Assembly (NCBI GenBank): GCA_947624335.1
Contig: CANQJX010000031.1
Location: 1-12,157 of the forward strand
Source: an uncultured Marvinbryantia sp.
Lineage (GTDB): Bacteria; Bacillota; Clostridia; Lachnospirales; Lachnospiraceae
Reading direction: 5' to 3'
DNA length: 12,157 bases
The position numbers and the translations under genes were made by a program. Below are positions 7,635 to 12,157 of the stretch, in pieces. The notes below the pieces were generated by a model. That model was not told where the DNA came from and made no database searches. It saw only the letters and a list, made by a program, of their open reading frames with translations. How positions within the stretch are numbered: the first letter of the stretch is position 1; each line of letters starts with the position of its first letter.

Positions 7635-8252
7635 TTATACCTCCAGATTTTCGCCTTTGAGGCCCACAAACGCGCCATCCGCGCCCAGCCCGGATTCTTC
7701 GTGGGCGATCAGCCATTTATTGCGCGCCGTCAGAAGCCGGTCGTCCGGCAATTTTCCGGAACAATGCGGCGCATCCGTATTGGTTCCTTTCGGAAGGACC
7801 ACTACTACCTGAAAGCCTTTTTCCACCGCATTGCACGGAGCATAGTGAAGCGTAGTGCCGTAAACCTCTACCACCGCTCCCGCCGGGATCTCAAACGCCT
7901 CCATCTTAGACGTATCGTAGGTAAAGTCGTCCTCGATATCCTGTTCCAGCCCAAGAATCAGAACCGCGCCCTCCAGCGCAATGTTGATCTCAGAATCGCG
8001 GTGAAATTCTACCGCATTCAATTTGTGATTATTTCCGTTGCAATAGCCGATCTGGATCGGCATACCGCCGTATACGCTGTCGCGGATCGTCTCAAACTCC
8101 GCGCATGCTTCCAGCTCCGGAACAGACGCAACGTAGGAAACATCCTGCGGCAGCGGCGTCTTTGCCAGACGCGCCAGAAGATCCGGCACTTCCAGTTTCA
8201 GCACGCGCCCGTATTTACGAAACGCACTGTCTGTGATACTTTTCACCTGCAT
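7635..8252 (-). CDS. DUF4867-family cupin-like protein, first gene of the catabolic operon
   Basis: A soluble protein of 205 residues that I recognise as DUF4867, a family of unknown function often found beside sugar kinases and isomerases in Clostridia. A cupin-like signature is visible: Glu82-Phe-His84, Glu88 and Gly95 match the first cupin motif (HxH, three residues, E, six residues, G) with Glu replacing the first His. His76 is nearby, and PAG (123-125) plus His136 in TTLHYAPCN resemble the second motif. These residues could bind a metal. Other conserved-looking stretches are YGGMPIQIGYCNGNNHKLN and ARNKWLIAHEE. Start choice: ATG 8252 with GGGAGG about eight bases upstream; an upstream in-frame extension to 8390 would cross the promoter and operator and is rejected. 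It lies 34 bases ahead of the isomerase gene and directly behind the operator. A role in sugar handling (isomerase, epimerase or mutarotase-like) is a guess from context and fold. Confidence 0.82.
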   Translation of the reverse strand: MQVKSITDSAFRKYGRVLKLEVPDLLARLAKTPLPQDVSYVASVPELEACAEFETIRDSVYGGMPIQIGYCNGNNHKLNAVEFHRDSEINIALEGAVLILGLEQDIEDDFTYDTSKMEAFEIPAGAVVEVYGTTLHYAPCNAVEKGFQVVVVLPKGTNTDAPHCSGKLPDDRLLTARNKWLIAHEESGLGADGAFVGLKGENLEV

Positions 8253-8279
8253 AAGAAAACCTCCCTTATTTCTCAAAAT

Positions 8280-8304
8280 AATTAGTTTACTAGCTAAACT
8301 AATT
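8280..8304. promoter_or_regulatory. Probable XylR operator (perfect inverted repeat)
   Basis: AATTAGTTTA (8280-8289) and its exact reverse complement TAAACTAATT (8295-8304) flank a 5-base centre, CTAGC. The TTAGTTT half-site agrees with Firmicute XylR operators as I remember them (TTAGTTTGTTT and its complement). The site spans about +6 to +30 of the minus-strand catabolic transcript, where bound repressor would block elongation or initiation. The gene for a ROK-type XylR starts 88 bases away on the other strand. Confidence 0.85.
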
Positions 8305-8315
8305 GTGTTATACTT

Positions 8316-8344
8316 ATCATAACGCGAATGGTATACTTTTGCAA
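8316..8344 (-). promoter_or_regulatory. sigmaA-type promoter of the DUF4867-isomerase-xylB operon
   Basis: Reading the minus strand, -35 TTGCAA (8344-8339) and -10 TATGAT (8321-8316, five of six to consensus) are separated by 17 bases. Transcription would start near 8309, giving a leader of about 57 bases. The operator begins about five bases after the predicted start point, consistent with repression by XylR. Confidence 0.72.
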
Positions 8345-8353
8345 GCGATAATT
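8339..8353 (+). promoter_or_regulatory. Candidate CcpA cre-like site over the shared -35
   Basis: TTGCAAGCGATAATT agrees with the degenerate cre consensus WTGNAANCGNWWNCW at every fixed position except one (T instead of C near the end). It covers the -35 shared by both divergent promoters, a position where CcpA would repress. With a short, loose consensus and one mismatch this is only a candidate. Confidence 0.35.
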
Positions 8354-8366
8354 CACAATTTATAAT
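8339..8366 (+). promoter_or_regulatory. sigmaA-type promoter of xylR and the response-regulator gene
   Basis: A perfect -10 TATAAT (8361-8366) lies 16 bases from TTGCAA (8339-8344); TTTGCA one base to the left gives 17-base spacing with an equal match. The hexamer is the same one used by the divergent catabolic promoter, since TTGCAA is its own reverse complement. The XylR operator lies well upstream of this promoter, so autoregulation, if any, would be indirect. Confidence 0.65.
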
Positions 8367-8392
8367 AAATCTTTTCTTTTGAGGGAACAAAT

Positions 8393-9526
8393 ATGCTTAC
8401 CGGAAATCAGGAATTAATCCGTGATATTAACACGCAGTCTGTCATCCGCACCATCCTTGCGAACGGCGCTATCTCGCGCGCGTCCATCGCTTCCAGACTG
8501 GGCCTGACCAAAGCGACGGTTTCCGCGATTGTTCAGATTCTGTTAGAGCGCGGCCTGATCCTGGAAACCGGAAGCGACGACACCCGCAAAGGACGCAAGC
8601 CGATTCTTCTGCAGATGAATAAAAACTGCGGGCATGTGGTCGCCATTGACATTGCCGCCGAAACCATCACGCTGATGACGGCAAACCTGATGGGAGAAAA
8701 CTGCCGGCTGACGCAGTTCGCCCATCCGCAGGACGAAAGCGCCCTGCTGCCTCTCTTGATGGAAAAAATCGACGCCGCCGTCTCTTTGCTTGCGCCCAGC
8801 CGATACGGGCTTTTGGGCATCGCCATCGGCATTCACGGCGTCGTGCATCACAATAAGATCATGTTTTTGCCCTATTCTTCTTTTGCGCATCTGGATCTGG
8901 CGGGAGAACTGGAAAAAAAGTACGCCGTCCCGGTAATTCTGGAAAACGAAGCGAACCTTTCGGTACTGGGCGAATGGGCGTTTTGCCATAATACCAATGA
9001 AATGTTATATATCAGCATACATTCGGGCATCGGCGTGGGAATTATTATGAAAAATCAGCTTGTAAAAGGGAAAAACGGCTATGCCGGCGAGTGGGGGCAC
9101 ACGATTATCGAAGTGGACGGCCGCCCCTGTCCCTGCGGAAACCGCGGCTGTCTGGAGCAGTACGCTTCCGAGCGCGCTTTTTTCACGGAATTGTCCCGGC
9201 AGAAGGGTATGCCGGTAGACGCGGAAACATTCGGCAGATTATACCGCGAAAAAGACCCGCACGCCGTAGAAGCAATGAACCGCTTTATCAAATATATGGC
9301 AATCGGCATTAATAATTTGCTAAATACCTTTAATCCTGATATTATTGTATTAAACAGCGTGCTTACGATGTATCACGCCACCTTATGCGAGGACATCGCG
9401 GCGCAGCTGCACAACAATATGAAGCGTTACTGTCATCTGGTTCCTTCCACGCTGCAGGAAACCTCTCTTTTGTTTGGCGGCGTCTATATGATCCGCGACC
9501 GTTTCCTTTACCCGAACCAGATCTAA
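8393..9526 (+). CDS. xylR: ROK-family transcriptional repressor, XylR
   Basis: DNA-binding repressor that is expected to leave its operator when xylose (or a related sugar) is present; 377 residues, normal for XylR. An N-terminal winged helix-turn-helix covers about 10-75 (SRASIASRLGLTKATVSAIVQILLERGLI at its core), followed by the RKGRKP wing (66-71). The ROK domain follows, with IGIHGVV (144-150), ENEAN (184-188), the GxGxG-type SGIGVG (211-216), and the zinc-site signature: GEWGH (233-237) and CPCGNRGC (246-253). ATG 8393 has GAGGGA (8381-8386) six bases upstream. It is divergent from the DUF4867-isomerase-xylB operon and faces a perfect inverted-repeat operator there, the classical XylR layout. 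It is cotranscribed with the following response-regulator gene (11-base gap). The name rests on operator type, the xylB neighbour and overall resemblance; the inducer is not shown directly. Confidence 0.92.
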   Translation: MLTGNQELIRDINTQSVIRTILANGAISRASIASRLGLTKATVSAIVQILLERGLILETGSDDTRKGRKPILLQMNKNCGHVVAIDIAAETITLMTANLMGENCRLTQFAHPQDESALLPLLMEKIDAAVSLLAPSRYGLLGIAIGIHGVVHHNKIMFLPYSSFAHLDLAGELEKKYAVPVILENEANLSVLGEWAFCHNTNEMLYISIHSGIGVGIIMKNQLVKGKNGYAGEWGHTIIEVDGRPCPCGNRGCLEQYASERAFFTELSRQKGMPVDAETFGRLYREKDPHAVEAMNRFIKYMAIGINNLLNTFNPDIIVLNSVLTMYHATLCEDIAAQLHNNMKRYCHLVPSTLQETSLLFGGVYMIRDRFLYPNQI

Positions 9527-9537
9527 CGGAGTAAATC

Positions 9538-10455
9538 ATGTATAAAATACTTCTGGCTGACAACGAGGGAATCGTACTGGATTCTCTGATTCACATTATT
9601 AACGACCGGTTCGGCGAGGCCTGTGACGTCCGCACGGCAAAAACAGCGCGCTATACCCGTTCGCTTGCCCGTAAATTTATTCCCGACATTGCCGTAATCA
9701 ATGTCCAGATGCCGGGCATGCGCGGCTTTGAAATGGTGCGCGAGATCCGTTCGTATGATATGAAATGTGTTTTTATTACGGTGTCTTCTTATAATCGGAC
9801 GAGCTATCAAAACGAGCGCAGAAGTTTAAATACGCTTACGCATCTGACCAAACCTCTTTTCCGCGAAAAGATCCTCCCCGTTCTGGAAGAGGCTGTTTCC
9901 ATCGTTGAACAACTGCAAAAACGTTCCCGGCAGACGCAGCTCATGCAGGAAAAACTGGATACGGTGCTTCCGATTTTGGAACACGGCCTGATTTACCAGT
10001 TGTTTTTCCCGGAAAGCGCCGCCGCAGGCATCCGACAGTATAAAGAGTTTTTAGATATCCGGCAGGACTACGCCAAAGTGGTCGCGCTTACGTTTGAAGA
10101 TCATGCGGAAGCGGAGCAGGACGACGATACCGGCGGCCCGCACAATCCCATCGGCTCTTTTATGCATCTGCAGAAGGAATACGCGTCTTTTCGCGAACGG
10201 ATTCTGGAATATTTCCCGCATGCCATCGTCGGCCCCGTGATGGGAAACCACATCTTTTTTTTGCTGCCCTGCTGGAACGCGCAGGAGACAAAAAAAGAGA
10301 CCGCCGAATTTTCCGCGAATCTCGACCGTCTGCTGGATGCTTTATCGGACGCCTTCGAGCGTCTCGTATTTCACGCTTCTTTTGCTCCCATAAAGCCTAT
10401 GTCGCAGCTTTCCTTCCCACATGAAAAAGAGGGCGAATGGAAGCAACCATTATAA
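9538..10455 (+). CDS. YesN-like response regulator, atypical receiver and no DNA-binding domain
   Basis: Cytoplasmic protein of 305 residues. Residues 1-120 form a receiver domain: acidic start LLADNE (5-10, where DDE is usual), the loop VINVQMPGM (53-61) and LTKP (103-106) with the conserved Lys105. The usual phosphoacceptor Asp in ITDIxMPG is Asn55 here, so ordinary phosphorylation seems unlikely. A probable coiled coil (about 117-140) leads into the middle domain seen in YesN/AraC-type regulators (about 145-280; YKEFLDI, VGPVMGNHIFFLLP, then a FAPIKPM segment). Relatives I recall are about 500 residues or more and end in an AraC-type HTH; here the protein stops at TAA 10453-10455 and the next 87 bases do not encode one. 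ATG 9538 has GGAG (9528-9531), 11 bases after xylR, so the two are almost surely cotranscribed. No histidine kinase is nearby. It could be a deletion remnant or a regulator acting by protein contact. Confidence 0.8.
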   Translation: MYKILLADNEGIVLDSLIHIINDRFGEACDVRTAKTARYTRSLARKFIPDIAVINVQMPGMRGFEMVREIRSYDMKCVFITVSSYNRTSYQNERRSLNTLTHLTKPLFREKILPVLEEAVSIVEQLQKRSRQTQLMQEKLDTVLPILEHGLIYQLFFPESAAAGIRQYKEFLDIRQDYAKVVALTFEDHAEAEQDDDTGGPHNPIGSFMHLQKEYASFRERILEYFPHAIVGPVMGNHIFFLLPCWNAQETKKETAEFSANLDRLLDALSDAFERLVFHASFAPIKPMSQLSFPHEKEGEWKQPL

Positions 10456-10492
10456 AAAAATGTTTTTCATCTGAAAGCGAAGAAATAAGCGC

Positions 10493-10530
10493 AAAAAAAC
10501 AGATACAGCCGCTGCCAGAGCGGCTGTATC
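10493..10530 (-). terminator. Intrinsic terminator of the hydratase gene
   Basis: A perfect 12-bp stem, GATACAGCCGCT (10502-10513) with AGCGGCTGTATC (10519-10530), has a 5-base loop. On the minus strand it is followed by TGTTTTTTT, so it ends transcription of the hydratase, whose stop codon lies only about 12 bases before the stem. On the plus strand the stem has no T-tract after it, though it may still slow the convergent xylR transcript. Confidence 0.88.
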
Positions 10531-10542
10531 AAACGTCATTTC

Positions 10543-12157
10543 TTATCTTCTGTAATAATTAATCAGGCAGCCGTCCAATATAATCGCGCGTTCATCGTCT
10601 GTCAGTTCTCCCAGCTTTAACGTAAATTCTTTTAAGGAATCGCCGACTACAAACGCCTTGACGCAGTCCGCTTTCGTTTCAACCGCTTTGCGGATATCCG
10701 GCAGGAAAATGTAATCGCCGTTGCAAAAAGGAAGCTCGCCTTCTTCAATAACGAACGGCAGCATGCCCCAGTTAATCAGATTGGAGCGATAACGCTTTGT
10801 AGCGTAACCGTTCGCAATATTCGCCCAGCCGCCTAATACCTTCTGACAGGAAGCGGCCTGCTCGCGCGCCGAACCGTCTCCGGGTTTCACTGCAAAAATG
10901 GTGCTGCCGACCCCGGTATTTTTCCCGCATACTTCCGGATAAGTTTCTTTTACTTTGTGCATCGCCGCGCGCAGTTCCGGAAGCACTTCGCCCATGCACT
11001 CGCCCGCCTCGCGCGCTTTTTCGGCGCGCTGCACTTCTTTGGCGCGCCCCACATATGCCGGGTCTTTTCTGGAAAGCGTAAACTCCGCAAGTCCCAGCGG
11101 ATTAGAACGGTAAGAAGAAGTCTCGCCGGACGGGATCAATTCGTCCGTCGTCGTCACCGGATCGTGAATCTCCGAAACAACTTTCAGCATCAGGTTCTCC
11201 GTCAGTTCCGGCATTGCCGGCCAGTCTTTGATGTTGGGGCCGAATTTAATTTCCACAGACGGATCCGCCACGCCCTTACTGTCAAAGACGCGGTTTTGAT
11301 AAATCGCGCTGTCAAAGAAGTATTTCGGATTTGTAAAGACTGCGTCCACATCCGTGGCCGGGGTCAGGTAACCCTTATTCGCCGCCGTCGCCGCAATCGA
11401 ACGCGCGTCCATCAGCGCCACGGAAGCGATCTGGCCGCTCTGCAGCTTGCTGCCCTCGCGGTTGGGGAAATTCCTGGTGGAATGGCGGATGGAAAACGCG
11501 TTGTTTGCCGGCGTATCTCCCGCGCCAAAACACGGTCCGCAAAACGCCGTTTTTACAATCGCGCCGGATCTCATTAAATCGGCAAGCCTCCCGTTTTTCG
11601 CCAGTTCCATATAAATCGGCGTGCTTGCCGGATAGATGCTCAAGGTAAACTCGTCCGCGCCGATGGAAGCGCCCTTTAAAATATCGGCTGCCGCGCAGAT
11701 ATTTTCAAAGCCGCCGCCCGCGCAGCCCGCAATAATTCCCTGGTCAACATAAAGCCTGCCGCCGCGTACCTTATCGCGCAGGGAAAAATCAACCGCTCCG
11801 TCAAGGCTCACCAACGCGCGTTTTTCTACATCCGCAAGGATATCGTCCAGGTTTTCATTTAATTCGTCAATCGTATATACATTGCTCGGATGGAACGGCA
11901 TTGCGATCATAGGACGGATTTCTCCAAGATCCACGGTAACCATCCCGTCGTAGTAGGCGACGGCGGCCGGTTTCAGCTCCCTGTAATCCCCGCTTCTCCC
12001 GTGAATCTCATAAAACTCTTTGATGGTATCGTCGGTCTCCCATATGGAAGATAAGCAGGTGGTCTCCGTCGTCATCACGTCGATGCCGATACGGAAATCC
12101 GCGCTTAAATTTGCCACGCCCGGACCGACAAATTCCATCACCTTGTTGTTGACATAG
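10543..12157 (-). CDS. Aconitase-superfamily hydratase (N-terminus outside window)
   Basis: The frame is open to the right edge, so the start lies beyond it; about 537 residues are visible. Counting from the GTG codon at 12141, all three [4Fe-4S] cysteine ligands of the aconitase fold can be placed: Cys140 in IIAGCAGG (equivalent of GSCTNS), and Cys201 and Cys204 in FCGPCFG. RNFPNREGSK (223-232) matches the aconitase RNFxGR motif, and the C-terminal swivel domain shows GDGSAREQAA and RSNLINWGMLPF. It should be an active iron-sulfur hydro-lyase. The sequence is closer in feel to the group annotated 'hydratase' (E. coli YbhJ type, about 750 residues) than to citrate-cycle AcnA/AcnB or LeuC, so citrate as the substrate is not assured. 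The gene converges on xylR's operon, has its own terminator, and nothing in the window ties it to pentose use. Confidence 0.88.
   Translation of the reverse strand, partial: YVNNKVMEFVGPGVANLSADFRIGIDVMTTETTCLSSIWETDDTIKEFYEIHGRSGDYRELKPAAVAYYDGMVTVDLGEIRPMIAMPFHPSNVYTIDELNENLDDILADVEKRALVSLDGAVDFSLRDKVRGGRLYVDQGIIAGCAGGGFENICAAADILKGASIGADEFTLSIYPASTPIYMELAKNGRLADLMRSGAIVKTAFCGPCFGAGDTPANNAFSIRHSTRNFPNREGSKLQSGQIASVALMDARSIAATAANKGYLTPATDVDAVFTNPKYFFDSAIYQNRVFDSKGVADPSVEIKFGPNIKDWPAMPELTENLMLKVVSEIHDPVTTTDELIPSGETSSYRSNPLGLAEFTLSRKDPAYVGRAKEVQRAEKAREAGECMGEVLPELRAAMHKVKETYPEVCGKNTGVGSTIFAVKPGDGSAREQAASCQKVLGGWANIANGYATKRYRSNLINWGMLPFVIEEGELPFCNGDYIFLPDIRKAVETKADCVKAFVVGDSLKEFTLKLGELTDDERAIILDGCLINYYRR

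Noticed and set aside
10456..10542. Remnant of the missing HTH domain after the response regulator
   Set aside because: All three plus frames over this short stretch give no AraC-type HTH residues, and the terminator stem occupies much of it.
10957..11577. 206-codon open frame on the plus strand
   Set aside because: It is antisense to the hydratase gene, very Arg-rich and without motifs.

Overview
The window reads as a mid-GC Firmicute, most like a gut-type Clostridia/Lachnospiraceae chromosome. The reasons are strong AGGAGG-type ribosome binding sites, sigmaA-type promoters, intrinsic terminators, a ROK-type XylR with a TTAGTTTA-type operator, a DUF4867 gene and a YesN-like regulator. The genus cannot be fixed from the sequence alone. 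The theme is uptake and catabolism of an aldose, most likely a pentose such as xylose.

Bases 1-3721 (+ strand) hold a sugar ABC transporter: the 3' part of a ChvE-like periplasmic-type binding protein, an ATPase with two nucleotide-binding domains (MmsA/GguA-like), and a permease (MmsB/GguB-like). A strong intrinsic terminator lies between the binding-protein gene and the ATPase gene, and a second one closes the operon. The ATPase probably starts at a TTG (914) just past the first terminator.

Bases 3722-4563 hold a gene for an unrecognised exported protein with its own near-consensus promoter. It is broken by a one-base frameshift near 4350.

Bases 4564-8252 (- strand) are a catabolic operon, in transcription order: DUF4867 cupin-like protein, an L-fucose/L-arabinose-isomerase-family enzyme, then xylulokinase (xylB). 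A perfect 16-bp hairpin separates the isomerase and kinase genes. No classical xylose isomerase (xylA) is present in the window.

Bases 8253-8392 are a compact divergent control region. A perfect 10-bp inverted repeat (probable XylR operator) lies just downstream of the catabolic operon's -10. The two back-to-back promoters share one palindromic -35 (TTGCAA), over which a cre-like sequence also lies.

Bases 8393-10455 (+ strand) encode XylR (ROK family) and, 11 bases later, a YesN-like response regulator. The latter has Asn where the phosphoacceptor Asp should be and lacks the C-terminal AraC-type DNA-binding domain. Bases 10493-12157 (- strand) hold a terminator and most of an aconitase-superfamily hydratase that runs off the right edge.

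Working model (inference): the ABC system imports the sugar, the isomerase turns the aldose into a ketose (xylulose if the sugar is xylose), XylB phosphorylates it into the pentose phosphate pathway, and XylR with carbon catabolite control governs the catabolic operon.
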